DNA from: DATFEN01 sp035691285
GTDB taxonomy: Bacteria; Acidobacteriota; Vicinamibacteria; Fen-336
Direction: 5' to 3'
Length of the DNA: 55,060 bases
Assembly: GCA_035691285.1 (NCBI GenBank)
Contig: DASSJI010000266.1
Coordinates: 1-55,060, forward strand
The notes beneath the pieces are model-generated. The model made no database searches, had not been told where the DNA came from, and saw nothing but the letters and a program-made list of their open reading frames with translations. Shown here piece by piece: positions 46,577-54,702 of this stretch; position 1 is the stretch's first letter, and every line of letters starts with the position of its first letter. The translations under genes were made by a program, and so were the position numbers.

Positions 46577-47617
46577 GTGCTCCCCACCGTGGGCTTCGAA
46601 GGCGAAGCCGTCGTGCTGATCGACCAGCGCCGCCTTCCCGGCGAAGAGGTCTACCTCCGCTGTGCCGAGCCCGAGGCAGTGGCTAAAGCCATCAAGGACA
46701 TGGCGATACGGGGTGCGCCGGCGATCGGTGTGGCCGCGGCGCTCGGGATCGCCCTGGCCGCCCGGCGCTCGACCGCCGAGGGGGAGGCATTCCGTTCGGA
46801 GGTCGAGTCCGCCTGCGAGCTCCTGCGCGCCACGCGGCCGACCGCCGTGAACCTGTTCTGGGCCATCGACCGGATGCGCCGGCGGCTGGGGGACCTCCTG
46901 CCCGAGGGTCGTTCCGCCGTCCGCGAGGGGCTGCTCGCCGAGGCCCTGGCCATCGAATCCGAGGACCTGGCGGCCTGCCGGCGCATGGGAGACCTGGGGG
47001 CCGCGCTGCTGCCCAACGGGTCGCGCGTGCTCACGCACTGCAACGCCGGAGCGCTGGCCACCGCCGGCTACGGCACGGCCCTGGGCGTGATCCGCTCCGC
47101 GGCGCGCGACGGGAAGATCCGCGAAGTGCTCGCCGACGAGACGCGGCCCTACCTCCAGGGCGCTCGCCTCACGGCCTGGGAGCTCCTGCGCGACGGCATC
47201 CCGACCACGGTGATCGCCGACAGCATGGCCGGCCACCTGATGGCCCAGGGGCGCGTGGACGCCGTGATCGTCGGCGCCGACCGCATCGTCGCGAACGGCG
47301 ACGTGGCCAACAAGATCGGGACCTATCCCCTCGCGGTGCTGGCCCGCGAGCACGGCCTGCCCTTCTACGTGGCGGCGCCCGTCTCGACCTTCGACCTGAA
47401 GATGGCCTCGGGAGCGCTCATCCCGATCGAGGAGCGCGCTCCAGAGGAGGTGACGCACCACGGCGGCCGGCGCCTCGTTCCCGTGGGGGCAGGGGTGCGC
47501 AACCCGGCGTTCGACGTCACGCCCCATCGCCTGGTCACGGCCATCGTCTGCGAGCGCGGCGTGGCGCGTGCGCCCTACGACCGGTCCCTGGCGGCGCTGC
47601 AGGCGGCGGCGCCGTGA
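46577..47617 (+). CDS. mtnA: S-methyl-5-thioribose-1-phosphate isomerase
   Basis: 346 residues. IKDMAIRGAPAIGVAAALGI, TRPTAVNLFWAIDRM, the catalytic Cys in VLTHCNAGALATAGYGTALG, the Asp in VIVGADRIVANGDVANKIGT, and VAAPVSTFDLKM are diagnostic. It isomerises methylthioribose-1-phosphate to the ribulose form in methionine salvage. GTG 46577 has GGAGG seven bases upstream. A weak TACGAT (46550-46555) may be the -10. Its stop overlaps tsaD. Confidence 0.93.
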   Translation: MLPTVGFEGEAVVLIDQRRLPGEEVYLRCAEPEAVAKAIKDMAIRGAPAIGVAAALGIALAARRSTAEGEAFRSEVESACELLRATRPTAVNLFWAIDRMRRRLGDLLPEGRSAVREGLLAEALAIESEDLAACRRMGDLGAALLPNGSRVLTHCNAGALATAGYGTALGVIRSAARDGKIREVLADETRPYLQGARLTAWELLRDGIPTTVIADSMAGHLMAQGRVDAVIVGADRIVANGDVANKIGTYPLAVLAREHGLPFYVAAPVSTFDLKMASGALIPIEERAPEEVTHHGGRRLVPVGAGVRNPAFDVTPHRLVTAIVCERGVARAPYDRSLAALQAAAP

Positions 47618-48636
47618 GGATCCTGGCCGTCGAGACCTCTTGCGACGAGACGGCCGCAGCGGTCGTCGAGGACGGCCGCAGCATCCTCTCGAGCGTCGTG
47701 TCGACGCAGGCGGCCGTGCACGCTCCGTTCGGCGGCGTGGTGCCCGAGCTGGCCTCGCGCCATCACATCGAGAACATCGCGCCGGTGATCCGCCAGGCCA
47801 TGGCCGAGGCGGAGCTCGGCTTCGCGGCGGTGGACGCGGTGGCCGTGACGCAGGGGCCGGGCCTGATCGGCTCGTTGCTCGTTGGCATCCAGGCAGCCAA
47901 GGCGATCGCATACGTCCACGCCAAGCCCCTCGTCCCGGTGCACCACATCGCGGGACACATCCAGGCGCCGTTCCTGGCCGCTGGCGGCGAGATTCCCCTG
48001 CCGGCCCTGGCGCTGGTCGTTTCCGGCGGCCACACGAGCCTGTTCGAGGTGCCCGAGCAGGGGACCTACCGCCTGCTGGGCCGCACCCGCGACGACGCGG
48101 CCGGCGAGGCCTTCGACAAGGTTGCGAAGCTCCTCGGCCTCGGGTATCCCGGCGGGCCGGTGATCGACCGCCTGGCGCGTGGCGCCGACGACCAGGCCCA
48201 CGACTTCGCCATCGCCCGCATGAAGGACGGCAGCCCGGACTTCTCGTTCAGCGGCATCAAGACGGCGGTGCTCTACCACGTGCGCCGCGAGGGCGTGGCC
48301 GCCGCCCAGGGCGAAGAGGGCGCGTCCCAGGAGATCCGCGACCTGGTGGCGAGCTTCCAGCGGGCCGTGGTCCAGGCGCTGGTGAGGCGCCTGCGCGAGG
48401 GCGCCCTGCAGCGCCGGCCGAGGAGCCTGCTGGTCACCGGCGGCGTCGCCGCGAACTCGCGGCTTCGCTCCGAGGCCAGGGCGGCAGCCGACGAGCTGGG
48501 GCTGCCGCTGTTCGTGCCGCCCCTCGCGCTCTCCACCGACAACGCCGCCATGATCGCCGCCGCCGGCTTCGTGAACTACCGCCTCGGTGTTCGCGGCGAC
48601 TGGACCATGAACGGCCTGCCGCACGCGCAGCTCTGA
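47614..48636 (+). CDS. tsaD: tRNA N6-adenosine threonylcarbamoyltransferase TsaD
   Basis: 340 residues. ILAVETSCDETAAAVVEDG, VPELASRHHIENI, VTQGPGLIGSLLVG, the metal-binding His pair in VPVHHIAGHIQAPFL, LVVSGGHTSLFEV, and LLVTGGVAANSRLR are all present. It completes t6A modification of ANN-decoding tRNAs and is essential in most bacteria. GTG 47614 overlaps the mtnA stop (GTGA). Confidence 0.96.
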   Translation: MRILAVETSCDETAAAVVEDGRSILSSVVSTQAAVHAPFGGVVPELASRHHIENIAPVIRQAMAEAELGFAAVDAVAVTQGPGLIGSLLVGIQAAKAIAYVHAKPLVPVHHIAGHIQAPFLAAGGEIPLPALALVVSGGHTSLFEVPEQGTYRLLGRTRDDAAGEAFDKVAKLLGLGYPGGPVIDRLARGADDQAHDFAIARMKDGSPDFSFSGIKTAVLYHVRREGVAAAQGEEGASQEIRDLVASFQRAVVQALVRRLREGALQRRPRSLLVTGGVAANSRLRSEARAAADELGLPLFVPPLALSTDNAAMIAAAGFVNYRLGVRGDWTMNGLPHAQL

Positions 48637-48655
48637 TCGCCGCCTCGCCCGGTGG

Positions 48656-48661
48656 TAGAGT
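48656..48661 (+). promoter_or_regulatory. -10-like TAGAGT six bases before a TTG start
   Basis: TAGAGT (four of six matches) is followed by GCCGCC and TTG 48668. As at 205 and 36697, the spacing would place initiation at the start codon. No -35 is obvious. Confidence 0.3.
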
Positions 48662-48667
48662 GCCGCC

Positions 48668-50887
48668 TTGCCCAGCTCGAATTCGGGGATTCGAGTTCAA
48701 ACTCCCGGCGTCGTCCCGTCGTTGTTCGCGTTCTTCCTCGTCTCCGGATTCTGCAGCCTCGTCTACCAGGTGGTGTGGCTGCGGCTGGCCATGGCGAGCT
48801 TCGGCGTCACGGCGCCGATGGTCGCCATCGTGCTCTCGACGTTCATGGCGGGCCTGGCGCTGGGAAGCTGGGGCGCAGGCCGCCTGGCGCGTCGGGAGCA
48901 GGTCTCGGCGGCCCTCCCGCTGCGCCTGTACGCGCTGGCGGAGCTCTGCATCGGCGTGGGCGGCGCCGTCGTTCCCGACGGCCTCGTCGTAGGTCGAAAC
49001 TGGCTCGAGAGCAGCGCCGACGTCGCGTGGGGATCACTGCGCCATTACCTCGCCTCCGGAACGTGCGTGGCCCTGGTCCTCATGCCCTTCTGCGGCTGCA
49101 TGGGGGCGACCTTCCCCCTCGCCATGTGGGCCATTCGCCGCCTGCGGCTCGCTCTCGCGGCGCGCTCTTTCAGCTACCTCTACCTTGCCAACGTGCTGGG
49201 GGCGGCGCTCGGCACGCTGGCTTCGGCCTACGTCCTCATCGAGCTGCTCGGTTTCCGTGGGACCGGCCTGCTCGCGGCGGCGCTCAACACGCTGCTCGCG
49301 GCTTTGGCCCTGGGCTTGAGCTTGTCCCGGGCCGCGCATTCCGAAGCGGCTTCGAGGACTCCTGATCCGCACGCCCGCGCGGCGTCGTCGGACCCGGGCG
49401 CACCTCGCTCCATCCTGTGGCTCCTCTTCTCCACGGGACTTGCGAGCATGGGCCAGGAGGTCGTGTGGGTGCGCCAGTTCACGCCCTACCTCGGCACGGT
49501 CGTGTACGCCTTCGCCACCATCGTCGCCCTGTACCTTGGCGCCACGTTCGCGGGCTCCTGGGCCTATCGCCGGTGGCAACGCGACGCGGACGACCGTCGG
49601 CTCTCCGCCTGGCTCTGGCCTGCCCTCGCCCTGAGCGCGTTGCTGCCGCTTGTCTCCGCCGACCCGCGTCTTCCCATGGAGGGCCTTCTCGGCGGCGTGG
49701 GACGAGTGAGCCTGGGCATCGGCCCGCTTTGCGGGCTGCTCGGCTTCGTGACACCGCTGCTGCTCGACCGCTACTCGCGGGGGGACCCCGCTCGAGCGGG
49801 AAGGGCCTATGCCGTGAACGTGCTGGGCTGCATCCTCGGTCCGCTCCTTGCGGGTTTCCTGCTGCTCCCACGGCTCGGAGAGCGAGGGGCCCTGGCAGCG
49901 CTGGCGTTGCCCATCCTCGGCGCCGGCCCTCTCGCCGCGAAGCTCGCCGCGGCGGGTCGGGTCCGGACGGCCTGGGCCGCCGCGATGGTCGGGGCGGCCC
50001 TGCTCATCGGCGCCACGCGGGACTTCGCCAACACCTTCCGGCGTCGCGAGGTGCTCCACGACCGCGTGGCCACGGTCATCGCGACCGGGAAGGGCCGATC
50101 GAAACGGCTGCTCGTCAACGGCAAGGGCATGACGTCCCTCACGCCCATCACGAAGCTCATGGTGCACCTGCCCCTCGCGTTCTCCGACGCAACTCCGCGC
50201 CGCGGCCTGGTGATCTGCTTCGGCATGGGCACCAGCTTCCGCTCGATGCTTTCCTGGAACATCGAAAGCACGGCCGTGGAGCTGGTGCCGAGCGTGCCCC
50301 GGCTCTTCGGCTACTTCCACCCCGACGGCCCGCGGCTCCTGCGGTCCCCGCTCGCGCGCATCGTCGTCGATGACGGGCGGCGCTTCCTGGAGCGGACGCG
50401 GGACGAGTACGACGTGATCACGGTCGATCCCCCGCCGCCCGTGGAGGCGGCGGGCTCGAGCCTGCTGTACTCGCGGGAGTTCTACGCTCTGGCGAGCCGC
50501 CGCCTGCGGCCGGGTGGCGTCCTGCAGCAGTGGCTCCCCCGGGGCGACGGCCTCGTCTTCGCTTCCTTCACGCGGGCATTGGCAGAGTCCTTCCGCAGCG
50601 TGCGGGCCTTCCGTTCCCTGCGTGGCTTCGGGATGCATTTCCTGGCAGGCGACCGGCCGCTGCCGCCGCTGACGCCCGCCGAGCTGGCGGCCCGCCTTCC
50701 TCCCGCCGCTGCCGCCGACCTGCTGGAATGGGGTCCGGCCACGAGCGCGTCCGAGCAGCTCGCGATCGTCCTCGACCAGGAGGTCGCCGTCTCTGAGCTG
50801 CTCCAGATGGCGCCGGGGGCCGCCGCGCTGAGCGACGACCGGCCCGTCAACGAGTACTACCTGCTGCGTCAGGCCTGGAGCCGTTGA
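48668..50887 (+). CDS. Fused membrane transporter-like / spermidine synthase-like protein
   Basis: 739 residues. About twelve to fourteen helices in the first 450 residues (FFLVSGFCSLVYQVVWLRLA, MGATFPLAMWAIRRL, LLFSTGLASMGQEVVWVR, GRAYAVNVLGCILGPLLAGF). A cytoplasmic spermidine-synthase-like SAM domain follows (LVICFGMGTSFRSML, IVVDDGRRFLERTRDEYDVI, LYSREFYALASRRLRPGGVL). The SAM-binding Asp position reads VELVPSVPRLF, so polyamine synthesis is doubtful; the family as a whole lacks a known function. Start TTG 48668 is uncertain; a hairpin covers the first codons. Confidence 0.75.
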   Translation: MPSSNSGIRVQTPGVVPSLFAFFLVSGFCSLVYQVVWLRLAMASFGVTAPMVAIVLSTFMAGLALGSWGAGRLARREQVSAALPLRLYALAELCIGVGGAVVPDGLVVGRNWLESSADVAWGSLRHYLASGTCVALVLMPFCGCMGATFPLAMWAIRRLRLALAARSFSYLYLANVLGAALGTLASAYVLIELLGFRGTGLLAAALNTLLAALALGLSLSRAAHSEAASRTPDPHARAASSDPGAPRSILWLLFSTGLASMGQEVVWVRQFTPYLGTVVYAFATIVALYLGATFAGSWAYRRWQRDADDRRLSAWLWPALALSALLPLVSADPRLPMEGLLGGVGRVSLGIGPLCGLLGFVTPLLLDRYSRGDPARAGRAYAVNVLGCILGPLLAGFLLLPRLGERGALAALALPILGAGPLAAKLAAAGRVRTAWAAAMVGAALLIGATRDFANTFRRREVLHDRVATVIATGKGRSKRLLVNGKGMTSLTPITKLMVHLPLAFSDATPRRGLVICFGMGTSFRSMLSWNIESTAVELVPSVPRLFGYFHPDGPRLLRSPLARIVVDDGRRFLERTRDEYDVITVDPPPPVEAAGSSLLYSREFYALASRRLRPGGVLQQWLPRGDGLVFASFTRALAESFRSVRAFRSLRGFGMHFLAGDRPLPPLTPAELAARLPPAAAADLLEWGPATSASEQLAIVLDQEVAVSELLQMAPGAAALSDDRPVNEYYLLRQAWSR
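48676..48695. repeat. Inverted repeat over the first codons of the MFS/SpeE-like gene
   Basis: CTCGAAT (48676-48682) and ATTCGAG (48689-48695) are exact reverse complements around TCGGGG. They lie 8 bases into the predicted coding region. The repeat could form a hairpin near the ribosome site or be a protein-binding dyad. Confidence 0.4.
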
Positions 50888-50927
50888 GGTCCACAGACGG
50901 CAGCTCGCGGTCGGGCGCGTCACCTGG

Positions 50928-50957
50928 TTGACACGCCTTCCGTCCGTGGACTATCGT
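50928..50957 (+). promoter_or_regulatory. Promoter of the small unknown gene and glycerate kinase
   Basis: A perfect TTGACA (50928-50933) is followed after 18 bp by TATCGT (50952-50957, four of six). Initiation would be near 50964, leaving a 30-base leader with GGAGGGGG before TTG 50994. Confidence 0.55.
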
Positions 50958-50993
50958 CGAAATATCGACATCCGAACGAGTCGCGGAGGGGGT

Positions 50994-51248
50994 TTGGATC
51001 CCGAGAAACGCCGGGTGGTCATCGAGTTCTACCGGGAGGAGCTGATGCGGCACCTCCATCACCTGCAAGGGATCGGGATCGTCACCGACAGCAACCGGGC
51101 GCGAGTCGAGGTGGCCTGCGACCGCTTCCTCCGCGACCTCGACCGCATCGGCTGGCGTTCCGACGTGGCCGAGCTGGCCGAGACGCTGCTCGAGCGCTTC
51201 GACACACTCTCGCGCCTGAGCGAGACCGACCCGCGCCGCGGTCATTGA
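50994..51248 (+). CDS. Small helical protein of unknown function
   Basis: 84 residues, charged and probably all helical (EKRRVVIEFYREELMRHLHH; ARVEVACDRFLRDLDRIGWR; DVAELAETLLERFDTLSRLS). No family recognised. TTG 50994 is preferred because GGAGGGGG precedes it and a promoter lies upstream. A TTG at 50928 in the same frame is the -35 box itself. The stop overlaps the TTG start of glycerate kinase (TTGA), so the pair is co-translated. Confidence 0.55.
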   Translation: MDPEKRRVVIEFYREELMRHLHHLQGIGIVTDSNRARVEVACDRFLRDLDRIGWRSDVAELAETLLERFDTLSRLSETDPRRGH

Positions 51249-52594
51249 CCCGCGCCGGCGGGCGCTTCGACCGGGCTCGCCTGCGGCGCGCCTGCGCCGA
51301 GATCCTGCAAGCGGGCCTGCGCGCCGCCGAGCCGGGGCGTCTCGTCGCGGGGCAGCTCACGCGCCGGGGCCGCGTCCTCCGCCTCGCCGGGCTCGAGCAC
51401 CGTCTGGGCCGTGGCCGCCTGCTGCTGCTCGCGGTGGGCAAGGCAGCGCCCGCGATGGCGGCCTCAGCGGAGCGCGTGCTCGGCGACGCGATCTCCTCGG
51501 GGCTGGCGGTGGCCACGGTCGAAGGCTCACCCCTCGGTCGTACACGCGTCCTCGTGGCCGGGCATCCCATTCCCGACGGCCGCGGCCTGAGGGCCAGCGA
51601 GCAGGTCGAGGCCTTTCTCCGCGACACGGGCAGGGACGACGTCCTGCTCGTCCTCCTCTCGGGAGGCGCCTCGGCGCTCCTGCCTGCGCCGGCCACGGAC
51701 GTCACGCTCGAAGACAAGGCGCTCACGACATCGCTGCTCTTGCGCGCCGGCGCGCCGATCCGTGAGCTGAACACGGTGCGCAAGCATCTCTCCCGCTTGA
51801 AGGGCGGCGGCCTGGCGCGGCTGGCGGCCCCCGCGCGCATCGTCACGCTCGCGTTGTCCGACGTCGTCGGCGACGACCCCGCGACCATCGGCTCCGGCCC
51901 CACGGCTCCCGATCCCACCACCTTCGCCGACGCCCTGGGCGTCCTGGAGAGCCGCGGCGTCGCGGACCAGGTGCCGCCGTCCGTTCGGAGGAGGCTGGAG
52001 GCCGGCGCCCGCGGCGACCGAGCCGAGACGCCCAAGCCGGGCGACCCGCTGTTCCGGCGCGCTTCTCTCCGCGTCGTGGGCTCGAGCCGCCTCTCGGTCG
52101 AGGCCGCGGCGCGCGAGGCCAGGGCCCAGGGCCTGCGGGCCCTGGTGCTGACCACGTCTCTGGAGGGCGAGGCGCGGGAGGCGGCCCGCGCGCTCGTCGC
52201 CGTGCTTCGCGAGTGCGCCGAGTCCGGTCGGCCCGAGCCGGCGCCCGTCGCGATCCTCGTCGGAGGCGAGACGACGGTCAGCGTGCGGGGCCGAGGCCGT
52301 GGTGGGAGGAATCAGGAGCTGGCCGTCGCGGCCGCAGCCGCCCTTCACGGCTTTCCGCGCCCGGCCGTCGTGGCCAGCCTGGCCACGGACGGCGTCGACG
52401 GCCCGACGGACGCCGCCGGGGGCGTCGTCGACGACGCCTCGGTCGCTCGCGCCGCGGCCCTGGGCCTGCCGCCCGCCGCGGTCTTCCTTGCGGAGAGCGA
52501 CTCGCACGCCTTCCTCGCCGCCCTCGGCGACCTCATAATCACGGGGCCTACCGGCACGAACGTCGCGGACCTGGCGGCGCTCCTCCTGGGCTGA
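51245..52594 (+). CDS. Glycerate 2-kinase (GckA/MOFRL type)
   Basis: 449 residues. LLLLAVGKAAPAMAASAERV, GHPIPDGRGLRASEQVEAFL, LLSGGASALLPAPA, IRELNTVRKHLSRLKGGGLA, LALSDVVGDDPATIGSGPT, then the MOFRL C-terminus ILVGGETTVSVRGRGRGGRN and SLATDGVDGPTDAAGGVVDD. It phosphorylates glycerate to 2-phosphoglycerate, linking glyoxylate or serine breakdown to glycolysis, which could complement the glyoxylate genes at 32-35 kb. Start TTG 51245. Confidence 0.9.
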   Translation: MTRAGGRFDRARLRRACAEILQAGLRAAEPGRLVAGQLTRRGRVLRLAGLEHRLGRGRLLLLAVGKAAPAMAASAERVLGDAISSGLAVATVEGSPLGRTRVLVAGHPIPDGRGLRASEQVEAFLRDTGRDDVLLVLLSGGASALLPAPATDVTLEDKALTTSLLLRAGAPIRELNTVRKHLSRLKGGGLARLAAPARIVTLALSDVVGDDPATIGSGPTAPDPTTFADALGVLESRGVADQVPPSVRRRLEAGARGDRAETPKPGDPLFRRASLRVVGSSRLSVEAAAREARAQGLRALVLTTSLEGEAREAARALVAVLRECAESGRPEPAPVAILVGGETTVSVRGRGRGGRNQELAVAAAAALHGFPRPAVVASLATDGVDGPTDAAGGVVDDASVARAAALGLPPAAVFLAESDSHAFLAALGDLIITGPTGTNVADLAALLLG

Positions 52595-52622
52595 CGCGGT
52601 AGAGAAACGGACCGCGGGCGGC

Positions 52623-52628
52623 TATACT
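52623..52628 (+). promoter_or_regulatory. -10 hexamer TATACT before grpE
   Basis: TATACT (five of six) lies 34 bp before TTG 52663, with GGTGAGG six bases before the start. No CIRCE repeat is present in the gap, so HrcA control is not indicated. No clear -35. Confidence 0.4.
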
Positions 52629-52662
52629 CGGCGTTCACGTTTTCGAACCGGTGAGGTTGCCT

Positions 52663-53463
52663 TTGCCCGACGAGCCGGAGGCCGGCGGCGATCCAGTCGG
52701 CAAGGGATCGCCCGAGACCACCGAGCAGACCACCGAGGGAGGGGCGAAGCCCGAGCTGGCCGCCGCCCTCGAGGCGCCTCCCGGAGACAGCCTGGCCGAG
52801 GCCTATCACCGCCGGGCGCGCCTGGCCGAGGACCGCCTGGCGGAGGTGCTGGCGGCCTACCGCAAGCTCAAGGCGGACAACGAGGCCCACCGCGGTCGCG
52901 TCACGAAGAACCTCGAGAGGCGCTTCGAGCAGCGGATCGAGAAGCTGCTCGTCGCGTTCATCGACATCCTCGACAACTTCGATCGCGCCCTCGAGGCCAC
53001 CGAGCAGTCCTACGCCGGCAATCCGCTGATCGAGGGGCTCATCCTCGTGCGCACGCAGCTGCTGCAGACGCTGCAGGATCAGGGCCTCGAGCGCATCCCG
53101 GCCCTGGGCCTTCCCTTCGATCCCGCACACAGCGAGGCCGTGGAGACCCGGGTCGTCGCGGATCCCGACCACCACCACCTCGTCATCAAGGAGCTGCTGC
53201 GGGGATACAAGGTCCACGGGCGAGTGGTGCGTCCGTCCCGCGTCGTGGTCGGTGAATATCCGGGCGGCGCGCTGGCTGCGCCCCAGGGGGGCGCCGACGT
53301 GGCGCACGCCCTCGAAGCCCTGGCGGAGCCAGCGCCGGAAGCGGAGTCGGCGGGACAGCCGGGCGAGCCCAGCCTCGAGGACATCGTGTCGCGCGCGGAG
53401 GCCCAGGAGGCGCTCTTTCCCGAAGCCTTCGACGACGAGGACGAAGAGCCCAGCAAGGGCTGA
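52663..53463 (+). CDS. grpE: GrpE nucleotide-exchange factor
   Basis: 266 residues, longer than the usual 180-200. A Glu/Thr-rich tail precedes the long coiled coil (ARLAEDRLAEVLAAYRKLKA, NLERRFEQRIEKLLVAFIDI, LDNFDRALEA). The beta-wing domain follows (PALGLPFDPAHSEAVETRVV, LLRGYKVHGRVVRPSRVVVG). An extra acidic C-terminus of about 70 residues (EALFPEAFDDEDEE) is unusual. GrpE releases ADP from DnaK. dnaK is not in the window. TTG 52663 is chosen from GGTGAGG spacing. Confidence 0.87.
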   Translation: MPDEPEAGGDPVGKGSPETTEQTTEGGAKPELAAALEAPPGDSLAEAYHRRARLAEDRLAEVLAAYRKLKADNEAHRGRVTKNLERRFEQRIEKLLVAFIDILDNFDRALEATEQSYAGNPLIEGLILVRTQLLQTLQDQGLERIPALGLPFDPAHSEAVETRVVADPDHHHLVIKELLRGYKVHGRVVRPSRVVVGEYPGGALAAPQGGADVAHALEALAEPAPEAESAGQPGEPSLEDIVSRAEAQEALFPEAFDDEDEEPSKG

Positions 53464-53481
53464 GGCCGTCCCCCTCCCTCC

Positions 53482-54702
53482 GTGATTTCCGTCGAGAGCG
53501 CGCTCGAGATCGTCCTCTCCAGGGCGGACCCGATTGGAGCCGAGGACGTGAGCCTCCCGGACGCCTGCGGGCGCTACCTGGCCGAGGAGGTGAGGTCGGA
53601 CCTCGACCTGCCGCCCTTCGACCGCGCCATGATGGACGGCTACGCGGTGCGGGCGTCGGACACGGCAGGGGCTCCCAGGACGCTGCGCGTCACGGGCCAG
53701 GTCAGGGCGGGACAGCAGCCGGACCGCGCTCTCGCGTCGGGCGAGGCGGTCCAGATCATGACCGGGGCGCCCGTGCCGCCGGGCGCGGACGCCGTGCAGC
53801 AGGTTGAGAAGACGCGGGCGCTGCCCGACGGCCAGGTCGAGATCGTCGAAGCCGTGGAGCCGAGCCAGAACGTCGCCCCGCGCGGGTGCGAGGCGCGGGC
53901 GGGCGACGTCGTGCTCGAGGCGGGCCGACGCGTCGATCCCGCGGCGCTCGCGGTGCTGGCCAGCGCGGGCCGCGCCCGTGTCCGCGTGGGCCGGCGTCCC
54001 CGCGTCGCGCTCCTCGTCACCGGCGACGAGCTCGTCGACCCGGCGGAGCGCCCGGTCGGCGGCCAGATCCGCAACAGCAACGGTCCCGCGCTCGCGGCCC
54101 AGATCCTCGAGGCCGGCGCCGTCGCGGAGCCGCTCGGCGTCGCGCCGGACGCGGAGGAGCGCATTGCCGCCGCAGTGCAGCGGGGCCTCGGCGCGGACGT
54201 GCTGGTCCTGTCGGGAGGGGTGTCCGCCGGCGCCTTCGATCTGGTGGAGGCGGTGCTGGCCGCGTTCGGCGTCGAGGTCCTCTTCGAGCGGGTCGCGATC
54301 AAGCCCGGCGCGCCGCTCGTGTTCGGCCGGCGCGGGAGCCAGCTCGTGTTCGGGCTGCCGGGCAACCCGGTGTCGGCCCAGGTGACCTTCGACGTGTTCG
54401 TGCGCGCCGCTCTCGAGCGGCTGCAGGGCAGCCGCGGGACCGCCTCGCGTCCCCTCGTGGACGTGGAGCTGCTCGCGCCTTTCCGCAACCGCTCGCGGCG
54501 GAAGGCGTACCTGCCCGCCCGCGTGCGGGCAGACGGGACGCGGCTCGTCGCCACGCCGATCCGATCGGCGGGCTCCGCCGACGTGTTCGCCCACGCCGCC
54601 GCCAACGCGCTGCTCGTCCTCGAGGCCGACCGCACCGAGGCCGCCGCCGGAGAGCACGCGCCTGCGATGCTGTTGCGTCGCTTCTTCGAGGGGGATGCCT
54701 GA
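53482..54702 (+). CDS. moeA: Molybdopterin molybdotransferase MoeA
   Basis: 406 residues. SVESALEIVLSRADPIGAED, PPFDRAMMDGYAVRASDT, QIMTGAPVPPGADAVQQVE, then the MoCF domain VALLVTGDELVDPAERPVGG, QIRNSNGPALAAQI, LVLSGGVSAGAFDLV, IKPGAPLVFGR and LVFGLPGNPVSAQVTFDVFV. It inserts molybdenum into adenylylated molybdopterin. Start GTG 53482, 18 bp after grpE. Its TGA overlaps the moaC ATG. Confidence 0.95.
   Translation: MISVESALEIVLSRADPIGAEDVSLPDACGRYLAEEVRSDLDLPPFDRAMMDGYAVRASDTAGAPRTLRVTGQVRAGQQPDRALASGEAVQIMTGAPVPPGADAVQQVEKTRALPDGQVEIVEAVEPSQNVAPRGCEARAGDVVLEAGRRVDPAALAVLASAGRARVRVGRRPRVALLVTGDELVDPAERPVGGQIRNSNGPALAAQILEAGAVAEPLGVAPDAEERIAAAVQRGLGADVLVLSGGVSAGAFDLVEAVLAAFGVEVLFERVAIKPGAPLVFGRRGSQLVFGLPGNPVSAQVTFDVFVRAALERLQGSRGTASRPLVDVELLAPFRNRSRRKAYLPARVRADGTRLVATPIRSAGSADVFAHAAANALLVLEADRTEAAAGEHAPAMLLRRFFEGDA

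Noticed and set aside
48645..48720. Sequence resembling a glycine tRNA: a GGTAGAGTGCCGCCTTGCC stretch like a D-arm and anticodon, then TTCGA and TTCAAAC like a T-loop
   Set aside because: The anticodon stem does not pair (CCGCC against GCTCG), no five-base T stem forms, and no acceptor stem or CCA is present. It is better explained by a -10-like hexamer, a TTG start and a short dyad. A tRNAscan run would settle it.
50928..50993. TTG at 50928 as the start of the small gene
   Set aside because: This TTG is the first triplet of a perfect TTGACA -35 box, and no ribosome site precedes it. TTG 50994 has one.
52595..52662. CIRCE heat-shock element upstream of grpE
   Set aside because: Looked for TTAGCACTC with its inverted copy; none is present, only a TATACT -10.
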